Below, piece by piece: positions 55,134-63,261 of a DNA stretch of 63,261 nt. Under the pieces are notes generated by a model, which saw only the letters and a list, made by a program, of their open reading frames with translations, had not been told where the DNA came from and made no database searches. The stretch is from Varibaculum cambriense (GTDB taxonomy: Bacteria > Actinomycetota > Actinomycetes > Actinomycetales > Actinomycetaceae), in contig NZ_PKHX01000007.1 in NCBI RefSeq assembly GCF_002848005.1, forward strand, positions 55,748-119,008, written 5' to 3'. The position numbers were made by a program, and so were the translations under genes. Position 1 is the stretch's first letter; every line of letters begins with the position of its first letter.

Positions 55134-56903
55134 ATGCCCTATCCGGCTAATATCGAGTACATGCAAGCAATGCCTGGACGTCCCGCTCCTCCCCCACCGG
55201 TAGCGGCGCGGCAAACTTTAACGAAAAACGCTAAGGCGAAATCTAAACCCCGCCGCAGGCGTCCCCGCGCCCCGCTGTGGACTTCTACTACCTCGCTACC
55301 TCGGCTCTACCTGCGCGGATGGCGCGGACAGCAGGCTAGGGAGGCAATCGAAAATCAGCGTGCCTGGATAGTTACCGTTATCGCCTGCGTGATCGCAGCC
55401 ATCACGCGCTTAGTGCGTCTGGACACTACCCACAAGCTAATTTTTGATGAAACATACTATGTGAAGGACGCTTATTCTCTGTGGCATTTCGGTTATGAAA
55501 CTAACTGGCCAAAGGGAGCGGATGCTAAGTTCGCAACCGGTGATTTTTCAGCGGCGGTAACCGATCCCGCATTCGTAGTACATCCTCCCCTGGGTAAATG
55601 GATAATCGGCCTGGGGATGAAGCTTTTTGGTTGGGCCAGCCCCTTCGGTTGGCGCATCGCTACCGCTATTTGCGGGATAATCCTGGTCTACCTGACCTGC
55701 CGTCTGGCTTGGGCGTTATTTAACTCTTGGATCCTCACCGGGATCGCCGGGATGTTTATCGCGACCGATGGGGTGGCGATTTCGCTGTCGCGCGTAGGAC
55801 TACTGGATGGAATTTTAGCGGCGTTTTGCCTGGCAGGGGTACTTTGTGTGGTTTATGATCAGCTGCAGGTACGCCAGAGGCTAGCTCGGCAGCTGCTGGG
55901 CGCAGAGCTGGGTAATGATCTGGCGGGGATGCGTTGGTGGCTGGTAGCGGCCGGGATCTGGCTAGGATGTGCCTGCGCCGTGAAATGGTCCGGACTTTAT
56001 CTGCTGGCAGTATGCGGCATTTTTGTGTTCTTGCGGGATCTGACTCTGAGGCTTTCGGCGCTGCGAATATCTCCCCACTCTCTCAGTAAGCAATATCCCG
56101 GCATTAAGGGTAAGCAACGCGCCTGGTTAGGAGCGATTGTGCGCGGAGGACTGCCCGCCTTTGCGCAACTGGTATTGGTGGCCTTCGCGGTGTATTTGCT
56201 GAACTGGTGGAACTGGTTCACCCACCCTGATGCCTGGGGTCACGGGAAAACGGCGGCTGCCGCCAGACATGCTTCCTGGCTAGACCCAATTTCTGATTAT
56301 GTCACCTATATGAGTGAGGTAATGACCTTCCATACCGGGGTAACCAGCAAGCATCCTTACCAGTCTTATCCTTGGCAATGGCTAATCAATCAGCGCCCTA
56401 CCTCGATGCTGTTTGAAAAACCCCATGGCGATAATGGGGATTTCACCGTAGAAGCCATGTCTTCGCTGGGTAACCCGATGTTGTGGTGGGTGGGAGTGAT
56501 CGCGCTGGCAGTGATTATTTACTGTACTTTTATGCGCCGTGACTGGCGGGCGGGAGTAATCCTAGTTGGCTACCTAGGGCTCTGGGCGCCCTGGCTGCTC
56601 TACTGGTACCGCACCATTTTCATGTTCTATATGGTGGTGTTAACTCCTTTCCTGGCCTTAGCGGTTACCTATCTGATCGGGCTGTTACTGGGGATATTGC
56701 GCCCCCTCCCCGAACCGCTACTAGCTCGCCGGGACCAGCTGGTTCCCCCGCCGCAGCGCACGCCCGATATTGCGGTTTCCATGGGAATTGCCCTGGTAAT
56801 CGTGATTTTAATGGTCGCGGTATTCTTCTACCCGGTAGTGAGCGGCATGCCGATTCCCTATTCTCACTGGGGCTGGCGGATGTGGTTTAGCTCCTGGATT
56901 TAG
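55134..56903 (+). CDS. pmt: Protein O-mannosyltransferase (GT39)
   Basis: Pmt transfers mannose from polyprenyl-phosphate-mannose to Ser/Thr of exported proteins. The 589-residue protein has a Pro/Arg-rich cytoplasmic tail of about 75 residues, the catalytic acidic motif in LIFDETYYVKDAYSLWHFGYE, PPLGKWIIGLGMKLFG, and about ten TM segments. An RPTSMLFEKPHGDNG loop lies near the middle. ATG at 55134 is chosen because it just clears the divergent rsmI start; ATG at 55161 is a possible alternative. Longer frames inside rsmI are shadows. ManA at 28167-29351 could supply the mannose. Confidence 0.93.
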   Translation: MPYPANIEYMQAMPGRPAPPPPVAARQTLTKNAKAKSKPRRRRPRAPLWTSTTSLPRLYLRGWRGQQAREAIENQRAWIVTVIACVIAAITRLVRLDTTHKLIFDETYYVKDAYSLWHFGYETNWPKGADAKFATGDFSAAVTDPAFVVHPPLGKWIIGLGMKLFGWASPFGWRIATAICGIILVYLTCRLAWALFNSWILTGIAGMFIATDGVAISLSRVGLLDGILAAFCLAGVLCVVYDQLQVRQRLARQLLGAELGNDLAGMRWWLVAAGIWLGCACAVKWSGLYLLAVCGIFVFLRDLTLRLSALRISPHSLSKQYPGIKGKQRAWLGAIVRGGLPAFAQLVLVAFAVYLLNWWNWFTHPDAWGHGKTAAAARHASWLDPISDYVTYMSEVMTFHTGVTSKHPYQSYPWQWLINQRPTSMLFEKPHGDNGDFTVEAMSSLGNPMLWWVGVIALAVIIYCTFMRRDWRAGVILVGYLGLWAPWLLYWYRTIFMFYMVVLTPFLALAVTYLIGLLLGILRPLPEPLLARRDQLVPPPQRTPDIAVSMGIALVIVILMVAVFFYPVVSGMPIPYSHWGWRMWFSSWI

Positions 56904-56946
56904 GGATCCTCTCTTCTTCTTTTAGGGAGGCGCGGAGGAAACGTAG

Positions 56947-57945
56947 CTAGGGAAGAAGAGAGAGGGCAATACCGTCCAAAATGTCGGTTTCGGAGGTCAA
57001 AATTTCTTTTAAGCCGCTGCCGTCTGCTTCGATTTCCCCATTGATGCGTTCAATAATCCGCGACCACACCAGTGCCCCTGCTCCGATAACATCTGCCCGC
57101 CCGGTGGGCATATAGCCGAGGGCGGCGCGCGCAGATACCGGTTGATTCATCATCCAGTTACAAGAACGCAGCATTTGCGCAGGCGTGATCCGCGAGCCGT
57201 GAATTTTTTCGGGTTCGTAGTCATTTAAACCGAGGGCGTGGGCGGTGATAGTAGTGACGGTTCCGGCCACCCCAATCAAGGTACGCGCCCGATCTAGACC
57301 CAGTTTCTTATCGGCCTCATCGATCAGTTGGTCAATAGCGTTAGCCGCTTTTATCAGGGCTTTTGCAATCCCGGGAGTCTGACGTGGATCTAGAGAACCG
57401 TCCCCGCTTTTAGCGTCAGCAACCACCGGAGCCAGGTAGCGCTCAAAAATCCGCACCGACCCCATATTGGTGGAAATGGCGTCTATTACCTGCCCGCGCT
57501 GCCCTAAAACAAACTCGGTAGAGCCTCCGCCAATATCGACTACCAGCACCGGTTCGTCCTCATCGCGAAAAGAGGAAGTGGCACCGGAAAACGAGAGGGT
57601 GGCTTCTTCCTCTCCTGAGATTACTTCCGGAGTTACCCCGAGGCGTTCTTTAATACCGGTGAAAAATTCGTCCCGATTTCCCGCATCCCGGCTAGCCGAG
57701 GTGGCAACGAAACGGATTTTATCCGCCCCGTATTTGGAGATTATCTGCGCGTATTCATCTACTGCCGCAAAGCAGCGCTCCAGAGCCGCCGGAGCGAATT
57801 GTCCAGTTTTATCGATTCCCTCTCCCAGGCGCACGATTCGCATTTCCCGCGTGCGCACGTTTAGAGGTTCTCCCGATGCTTGCCGGTCAGCAATGATTAA
57901 ACGAATCGAGTTGGTGCCACAATCAATACCTGCAACTAAAGCCAT
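56947..57945 (-). CDS. ppx: Exopolyphosphatase / Ppx-GppA family
   Basis: This family hydrolyses inorganic polyphosphate or pppGpp. The 332-residue protein, of the short actinobacterial form, has AGIDCGTNSIRLIIADR, the sugar-kinase-fold ATSASRDAGNRDEFF, VISGEEEATLSF, and VLVVDIGGGSTEFVLG. AGGGG stands before the ATG at 57945; an upstream in-frame start at 57978 is less likely. It follows DUF501 on the same strand after 85 bases, the usual actinobacterial order ftsB-DUF501-ppx. Confidence 0.93.
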   Translation of the reverse strand: MALVAGIDCGTNSIRLIIADRQASGEPLNVRTREMRIVRLGEGIDKTGQFAPAALERCFAAVDEYAQIISKYGADKIRFVATSASRDAGNRDEFFTGIKERLGVTPEVISGEEEATLSFSGATSSFRDEDEPVLVVDIGGGSTEFVLGQRGQVIDAISTNMGSVRIFERYLAPVVADAKSGDGSLDPRQTPGIAKALIKAANAIDQLIDEADKKLGLDRARTLIGVAGTVTTITAHALGLNDYEPEKIHGSRITPAQMLRSCNWMMNQPVSARAALGYMPTGRADVIGAGALVWSRIIERINGEIEADGSGLKEILTSETDILDGIALSLLP

Positions 57946-58030
57946 ACCCCTATTTTTCCACGGAATCGGTATTGGCAACTAATAGGAGACGCATACACCT
58001 AGGCACAAAGGACTCCAGGAATGTAAAGGA

Positions 58031-58558
58031 TTATTCGCAGTGGCAGTGCTGGCTGTCCCAGAGCCCGCTGGCTGCCAGGTCGGCTAGCGCTAAATCCCCG
58101 ATGGGATTAACCCCTTTACCGGCAGCGAGGGCGTGTCCGACCAGGGCGTGCAGGCATTTGACCCGCTGGGGCATTCCGCCAGCACTTACTCCCGCAATTT
58201 CGGGTACCTCTGCGATTCCCACCTGTTGCCCCACGTATCCGCGCGCCGCAATATACTCCAAGTGCGCACGCCGATACCCTGCCGCTAAATCCTCATCTTC
58301 GGATAGTAACTGCTGGTAATCAGTCATTTTCCCGGAGGCTTCTACGGTAGACAGAGCGCGCACTAGCGAGGGAAGGGTCAAATAAAAAGTGGTGGGAAAC
58401 GGGGAGCCATCCTCTAGACGGGGAGCGGTCACCACTACCGCTGGTCGGCCGCATACACAGCGCGCGGCTACCCCCACGACCCCGCGGGGGATCCTCCCTA
58501 GCTGTGAAGATAGGGTCTCCAGGTCGGCGGGGGTGGCTTCGTTAAGTTCAAAAGTCAC
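58031..58558 (-). CDS. DUF501 family protein
   Basis: The 175-residue protein belongs to a conserved family without known function. Characteristic segments are LGRIPRGVVGVAARCVCGRPAV, FPTTFYLTLPSLVRALSTVE, GYRRAHLEYIAARG, and VSAGGMPQRVKCLHALVGHA with GVNPIGDLAL near the end. Cys and His residues in RCVCG, KCLHALVGH and the final HCHCE could bind metal. The GTG start overlaps the ftsB stop by four bases (GTGA), so it is coupled to a division gene. Confidence 0.88.
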   Translation of the reverse strand: MTFELNEATPADLETLSSQLGRIPRGVVGVAARCVCGRPAVVVTAPRLEDGSPFPTTFYLTLPSLVRALSTVEASGKMTDYQQLLSEDEDLAAGYRRAHLEYIAARGYVGQQVGIAEVPEIAGVSAGGMPQRVKCLHALVGHALAAGKGVNPIGDLALADLAASGLWDSQHCHCE

Positions 58559-59163
58559 TTCTTTTTCGCCTTTTCTGTTTGAGTGGTGGCTCCCGGTGCC
58601 GGTTCCGGGCGAGTTTGTGCAGAAGCCTCCGTACTTCCCCCATGTTTGCCTGCCATTTTAACCGAATGGGTGACTTCCAAATACCAAGGACGCTCCGGTA
58701 GTTTTTCCAGGCGGGCTTCGCGGCGTGCCTGATAGTCCTTACCGGGATCAACTACCGCATAGCGGGTTTCTCCCGGTTTTACGTAACCGAGGCGCTCTCG
58801 CGCCTGTTGGGTTAGATAGTCGGAGTTATTCCACAGTTCTAGTTCCCGGTGGAGGTCCCGGTTTTCTTCTCTAGCCGCCACCAGTTGCGCATGCACCTTA
58901 TTACGTTGTTCCAGCTGGCTTACCAGGTCAAACAAGGGAGCGCCCACCAGTAGCAAAAAGATCGAGGCTACCACCAGGATGGTGCCCACAGTTACGGAAA
59001 AACGCGAACCTACTTTTACCCGCCGGTTAGCCGCCTTGAGCACCGGGGAACGTCCCCGATTACGCCTAGCGGTGCGTACCAAAGGAGAAACCGACCGGAA
59101 AGCAGACCCTTGCTTCCGGGTGTTCTCTCTTTGCACGCTCTTGGGCGGTTGCGGCGACTTCAC
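58555..59163 (-). CDS. FtsB/DivIC-type septum formation initiator
   Basis: FtsB-type proteins link the division complex at the septum. The 202-residue protein has a basic cytoplasmic region of about 50 residues, one TM (56-78), an extracytoplasmic coiled coil (SQLEQRNKVHAQLVAAREEN and on), and the conserved ARERLGYVKPGE. The tail is basic and low in order. The start is GTG at 59163. In many actinobacteria enolase lies just upstream; here a large nSTAND gene occupies that place. Confidence 0.9.
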   Translation of the reverse strand: MKSPQPPKSVQRENTRKQGSAFRSVSPLVRTARRNRGRSPVLKAANRRVKVGSRFSVTVGTILVVASIFLLLVGAPLFDLVSQLEQRNKVHAQLVAAREENRDLHRELELWNNSDYLTQQARERLGYVKPGETRYAVVDPGKDYQARREARLEKLPERPWYLEVTHSVKMAGKHGGSTEASAQTRPEPAPGATTQTEKAKKK

Positions 59164-59250
59164 GGCTTTATTATCCCATTGTTATCAGCGATTGGCAGTC
59201 AGGCATCCGGCGAGTAACTGCTATTTGATTCTTGCTGCCGTTTGGAAGGG

Positions 59251-62200
59251 TTAATGATTTTTCCTGCCGCACGGGGTAACGGGATCCACTCCGGGAGCTA
59301 CCGCCACCCACTCTTGTTTTTGGATAGGCTCTCCCACACTCCGACAAGCCTGTCTGCGAGCCTCCGAAATGGAATGCGGATACAAAGTTGCCACTCCTTT
59401 ATCTCCACCGATTAAATACCCGGCGGGAGTATCAGCGATAGCGTAAGGAATCTGATCCATCTGCACCGAAAGATAGGGGTCGGGGTTCAGCGGATTAAGA
59501 TTCCACACCCACAGTTTCTTATCCGAAGAAATCCCGAACAAATATTTTTCGTCCAAAGACACGTCCAGTTCGTTGACCGAGGCCTGCAAGCCCCGCAACT
59601 GGGTGACCAGGCGCGGCTTCTTCGGGTTCTTAACATTATTGACGGTGATCCTGCCCCCGGTCTCCCCCACATATAGATACCCGCGTTTCGCGTCATAGTG
59701 GAAGGCAGAGGCCAGAGACTCTGTTTTTATGGTTCCTATCCGTTTAGGGTGGGCATCCATAGTAAAGATCGCCACCGCCGCATCTTCGGCTGCCGTCGCC
59801 AACAGGCCAGTATTGCCCATAATCCGCATTAAATAGTGCTGTCCCGGCAGTTCCCCGTACTGTTTCCATCCGTGTCCGTCCCATTTCAGCAGGTAAACCC
59901 CGAGTTCATCCGCCTTGGATACCGCGGCGGTTTTATGGTCACTAGCGAGGCGGATTTCCCCCAGGAATTCGTCCCCGATCTTGGAAACAATGGGAGTTCC
60001 GGCTCCTTCTTTAGTTAGCGGCCAGGTGATTAACTCCCCAGTTTGGGTGCCGGTAACCAAAAAATCCCCGTCCTCGGCGATCTCGGTTCGAGTAGCAGAT
60101 TCCAATCCCGCGGGCATCACTGGATCTTTCATCCGGCGTAAACCATCTTTTTCAGTTTTCAGCAATGCCGGAGTCTTAAGACGCCGCGAAACAAACACCC
60201 AGTTCTTCCGATCGGTGTGGGAATCAATCAAATACCCGTCCTCGTTAACTAGGGGAAGCACTGATTGCGGCCAATGGCGCAGTTGCCCGTCAACGCTTCC
60301 GGTAATTATCCGCTTCCCAACTTTCGTAGCTGCGGTGATGATTTCTCGCCCCGGCAAAGATGTAAGTTTGCGCCCCGAGCGATCCCAGATAGTGGTGGTG
60401 GTATCCGAACAACCTACAATGATCTGATCCTGGTCATACTCTAAGGTATTCACGAAGGAAAAGAACCCGTCAAGACTGGGCAAGGCAGCATGGTTTCCGC
60501 TGGTTTGCCAGCGACGAACCTCCCGGCTGGTGAGCGCGGCGCCTAGCTCCTGACCGTCGGGAGAAAACTTTACGTCTAATGCGGATCCTTCCCCCAGGTC
60601 AAGTAGCTTTTTATTATTTCCGTTAAGGTCGGAAAGATAGAGTTTTCCCGGCTGTCCCCCATAAGCTATTTGGGTTTGATCCGGAGAAATAGCTAGAGCG
60701 GTTACCGAAGTGGGGGTATCTAGCTGGAAGGAGGACACCGGGTGAGGTTTACCGCTCTGATCCAGCTCCCAAAGGCTGGCTTTCCCATTCAGAAATCCAA
60801 AACCCAAATACCGATCGGTTAATGCTACGGAATAGGCCACGTCATCTGCTCCGTATTCGCTAATCCGGTGAGGTTTAGCAGTAACGTCCCAGAGGGAAGC
60901 AGTTTTTTGGCCTCCGGCTGCCAGTAGGGTTCTACCCGCAGTTTTATGCACCGCTAGGGTAAAGAGCTGTCCGGAACTGGGCGAAAAGGTTTCAGGTTTT
61001 CCTTTTATATCCCCGCCTCGCCACAGGCTCACTACTCCTTTGGAATCAGCACGGGCAATCACTTTGCCATCCGTAGTGCCGGCTACTCGCACGGTTCCGC
61101 CCTCGCCGAGAACGCGTTCGGGAATCGGAACCGAAGTAGTTTCAATCAGCGATGACCGCGCCTCTCGGGTATTGGCGATATTTAGCCCTGCCAACGCAAA
61201 TTGCGCAGCCAAGTTGGTGTCCGAGTTTCGCACCTCTCGGGAGATCAACGCCATCTGCCGGGACTCAGCCTCCTTTTTGGAGGCAGTTGCCTGCTTTTGA
61301 TAGTTATATGCCTGGAAGAATCCGGCAATCGTCGCTACCAGCAGCACCCCCGCTACCGCTGCGATAACGGTAACTACCCGGTTGCGATGACGTAAATCTC
61401 CGATTCGTTTTTGTTGTTCTGCTTCCTGGCGATTTGCTTCCCGTCTACAGGCTGCTAAAAATTCTTCTTCCTGCTTAGTGAAAGCTACTTGGCCAGCTGT
61501 TTCCCGATTTTGCCAAGCATAATACAGAGAGGGGCGCAAAGCTTCTGCCGAATTTCCGGATTCTGCCCACAACTGGGCGGCGATCTGAATTTGTCGCACC
61601 AATCCGAGGTCAATCCGGGATTCTTCGATCCATCTTCGCAAGGTTCCCCAGCTAGAGAGCAAAGCATCATGGCTGATCTGGGTATGATTCCCATCAATTA
61701 CTACCAGGCGTTCCCGGCTGAGACTTTCCAGCAGTTCCAGATATTCTTCGGGGATATCACTAAGGGCGATTACCCGCCGCGTCACCTGATGCTCGCCCAC
61801 TGCCACCATAGAAAGCAGCAGCGAACGCAGTTTTCCCCGCTCAGAGGCCGAGAGTTTTTGATAAAACTGGTCAGCCAGTTTCTCCAGACTACCCGCTAAT
61901 CCCCCCACTTTCAGATAGTCACTGACAGTTAATAGCGAGTTATTGGTGGACTTCCAAACCATCAACAGCAAGTTAGATAACTGTGGAAGCACGCTGGCGT
62001 CCTCGGCAGTAGATTCCTGGATTTGAGAAAGTAGCAGTTCTTTGAGTTCGGGAGTGATTTTACGGCCTGCATCTAGAGCCGGGCGGGTAATAATTTCCCC
62101 GTATTCAACAATGCTAGGAGCCGTAACGATTAGCGGATTGGAGAGGGCGCGGGAAAAGCGGGCATCTTGTAGTAGCGCTTCTAGAGCATCAGAACGCACC

Positions 62201-62916
62201 CCCAGCACTACTACCCGGGTCTTGGCTAGTTCATATAGGGCGTCTAAGGCGGTAGTAACTTTATCTGGGTTCGCGATCAGGAAATCTTCAAGTTGATCGA
62301 CTATCAGCAAAGATCTTGCCCACTGGTGTTTATCGGCAGGCGCCAGCAGCCGGGGAAGCTGCTTAATCACTTCTCCCACCGGTAAAGTCTGGGTTTGGTA
62401 GTGGCTGAGCCGTCCCGCTGGTTGGCAAGATCTACCCACTAGACCTGCCGAAAGCAGCGATGTTTTCCCGGCACCGGAGGCACCGAGCACTATTACCAGT
62501 TTTGCGTGCCTATCTTGAGCAGCAACGATAGCGTTTTCCAGTTCTCCCAGCAGATTCTCACGACCATAAAATACGCTTTCGGTTTGGGCACTATAAGGCA
62601 GTAGCCCCTGGTAAGGACAACCGATCCACCCCTGTTTGGAGCGGGTAAGCGCATCGAGAGTGCGCTCCCAGAAAGATTCATCGTCCTCGGGGGTTAGTAA
62701 GCCCAGTTCAGCCAGCAGTTGCATAAATTTCTCGCGCAGAGCAAGGGTGGGCAAATGCGCACCTTGTAACCACCCCTGTAAGGTACTGGGAGCAAGATCA
62801 AGGCGTTTGGCCAGGTCACGAATAGAGTAACCTTTGTTACCCGCGGACATTTTTCTTTGACGAGCTTGATTTAAAATAGCTGCCAATTCTTGGGAGGAAT
62901 ATATTTCTAGCATCAC
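59251..62916 (-). CDS. HTH-nSTAND1 NTPase-TM-WD40 protein
   Basis: The 1221-residue protein has four parts. Residues 8-72 form an XRE-like helix-turn-helix (SIRDLAKRLDLAPSTLQGWL). Residues 98-500 are a STAND NTPase of the nSTAND1 type, with its signature CPYQGLLPYSAQTESVFYGR, Walker A GASGAGKT (145-152) and Walker B LLIVDQLED (203-211). A TM segment spans about 514-534. Residues 580-1200 are WD40-like repeats (for example LAISPDQTQIAYGGQPGKLYL, LDVKFSPDGQELGAALTS). One TM would put the propeller outside and the NTPase and HTH inside. GTG 62916 or ATG 62913 may start it. Function is unknown; a sensor or defence role is inference. Confidence 0.88.
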   Translation of the reverse strand: MMLEIYSSQELAAILNQARQRKMSAGNKGYSIRDLAKRLDLAPSTLQGWLQGAHLPTLALREKFMQLLAELGLLTPEDDESFWERTLDALTRSKQGWIGCPYQGLLPYSAQTESVFYGRENLLGELENAIVAAQDRHAKLVIVLGASGAGKTSLLSAGLVGRSCQPAGRLSHYQTQTLPVGEVIKQLPRLLAPADKHQWARSLLIVDQLEDFLIANPDKVTTALDALYELAKTRVVVLGVRSDALEALLQDARFSRALSNPLIVTAPSIVEYGEIITRPALDAGRKITPELKELLLSQIQESTAEDASVLPQLSNLLLMVWKSTNNSLLTVSDYLKVGGLAGSLEKLADQFYQKLSASERGKLRSLLLSMVAVGEHQVTRRVIALSDIPEEYLELLESLSRERLVVIDGNHTQISHDALLSSWGTLRRWIEESRIDLGLVRQIQIAAQLWAESGNSAEALRPSLYYAWQNRETAGQVAFTKQEEEFLAACRREANRQEAEQQKRIGDLRHRNRVVTVIAAVAGVLLVATIAGFFQAYNYQKQATASKKEAESRQMALISREVRNSDTNLAAQFALAGLNIANTREARSSLIETTSVPIPERVLGEGGTVRVAGTTDGKVIARADSKGVVSLWRGGDIKGKPETFSPSSGQLFTLAVHKTAGRTLLAAGGQKTASLWDVTAKPHRISEYGADDVAYSVALTDRYLGFGFLNGKASLWELDQSGKPHPVSSFQLDTPTSVTALAISPDQTQIAYGGQPGKLYLSDLNGNNKKLLDLGEGSALDVKFSPDGQELGAALTSREVRRWQTSGNHAALPSLDGFFSFVNTLEYDQDQIIVGCSDTTTTIWDRSGRKLTSLPGREIITAATKVGKRIITGSVDGQLRHWPQSVLPLVNEDGYLIDSHTDRKNWVFVSRRLKTPALLKTEKDGLRRMKDPVMPAGLESATRTEIAEDGDFLVTGTQTGELITWPLTKEGAGTPIVSKIGDEFLGEIRLASDHKTAAVSKADELGVYLLKWDGHGWKQYGELPGQHYLMRIMGNTGLLATAAEDAAVAIFTMDAHPKRIGTIKTESLASAFHYDAKRGYLYVGETGGRITVNNVKNPKKPRLVTQLRGLQASVNELDVSLDEKYLFGISSDKKLWVWNLNPLNPDPYLSVQMDQIPYAIADTPAGYLIGGDKGVATLYPHSISEARRQACRSVGEPIQKQEWVAVAPGVDPVTPCGRKNH

Positions 62917-63222
62917 GACACTTGAGACGGGTTTAATCTGTTTGTTCTGATTGTAAATGAAAGCGTCACGGAGTTAGAGCTCTTCTGTGGGATTAAAGTC
63001 CCGAGATTTTAGGAGGGCACTCAAGGTTCGGTCAGAGTCGATCATGTACGAACTTGGGGGTATAAAAACAGGCAAAAACCTCACTACCTGCTCGTACACT
63101 GTATTACTAATAAGTCTGAACCCACCGAAATTAACGCTTGATTTTCTATAATCTGGCGATTACCCCCCCCCCGCAAAAAGGTGGTGGGTGGATTCTAGGG
63201 GTGGTTGCAACGGTTGGTGGTT
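62917..63222. other. Intergenic region upstream of the nSTAND gene
   Basis: No gene is evident. It holds TGTACGA (63045-63051) and TCGTACA (63092-63098), 7-base inverted repeats 40 bases apart. It also has a TATAAT (63147-63152) on the plus strand without a good -35, and an uninterrupted run of ten C (63163-63172). A promoter for the leftward nSTAND gene must lie here, but I cannot assign it. Confidence 0.6.
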
Positions 63223-63261
63223 TTAGGCAAGCAGTTTGAGGATCCGCTCGCTGGGTTTATC
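63223..63261 (-). CDS. Possible C-terminal end of a leftward gene entering from the right
   Basis: On the minus strand one frame is open from the window edge to TAA at 63223-63225 and ends DKPSERILKLLA. This reads like an ordinary helical C-terminus, but 12 residues cannot prove a gene. No clear terminator follows. Confidence 0.25.
   Translation of the reverse strand, partial: DKPSERILKLLA

Overview
The window looks like a chromosomal segment of a mid-GC Gram-positive actinobacterium. Diagnostic genes are the MtrA-MtrB-LpqB signalling unit, a WhiB iron-sulfur regulator, Pmt protein mannosyltransferase divergent from rsmI, the actinobacterial uncharacterised families DUF3499, DUF5719, DUF501 and TIGR03089, LytR-CpsA-Psr proteins, a WXG100 protein, and CIRCE-controlled groEL. 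Moderate GC and gene content fit the Actinomycetaceae (Varibaculum- or Mobiluncus-like). That placement is inference; there is no rRNA gene here to test it. I found no rRNA, tRNA, CRISPR array, prophage or intact insertion sequence. Most of the window is dense, ordinary chromosome.

Layout. 1-3114: a TetR-controlled divergon, with a truncated leftward gene against tetR, an FGGY sugar kinase and a GtrA membrane protein; two copies of the same 16-bp operator lie in the divergent region. 3261-11369: branched-chain amino acid genes reading leftwards (ilvB-ilvN-ilvC, then leuB, ilvE, ilvD), headed by a transcription attenuator with a 22-residue leader peptide. A dispersed hairpin repeat occurs in opposite orientations on either side of leuB-ilvE-ilvD. 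11585-14751: two amino acid transport genes (AAE-type antiporter and ThrE-type exporter) reading away from ilvB. 14913-21637: HPF, ComF, LpqB, MtrB, MtrA and DUF3499, leftwards. 21700-27260: zincin-like protein, DUF5719, a giant GT2-membrane fusion and WhiB. 27391-33074: TIGR03089, manA, a short MetE-type methyltransferase, lysS and a PanC-like protein with a damaged active site. 33223-37291: an OmpR/histidine kinase pair, an HD-like protein lacking the metal-binding Asp, and a lone WXG100 protein. 37477-40002: groEL with two CIRCE operators and a LytR_C protein. 40107-46810: ung, two LCP proteins, galE, a secreted RCC1-repeat protein and a second GtrA. 47056-48054: mdh behind a TetR-type palindrome. 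48193-56903: PcrA helicase, a sialidase-fold protein without catalytic residues, metG, rsmI and pmt. 56947-59163: ppx, DUF501 and ftsB. 59251-62916: a 1221-residue HTH-nSTAND NTPase-TM-WD40 protein, the strongest candidate for an undescribed sensing or defence protein. The last 300 bases hold a C10 tract and the end of another leftward gene.

How the genes fit together: the left third is amino acid synthesis plus export. The middle and right are cell-envelope biology (MtrAB-LpqB, WhiB, GT2, LCP, GalE, GtrA, Pmt, FtsB) mixed with housekeeping genes. Three proteins (PanC-like, HD-like, sialidase-like) keep a recognisable fold but have lost key catalytic residues. All family assignments were made by reading motifs by eye, without database searches.
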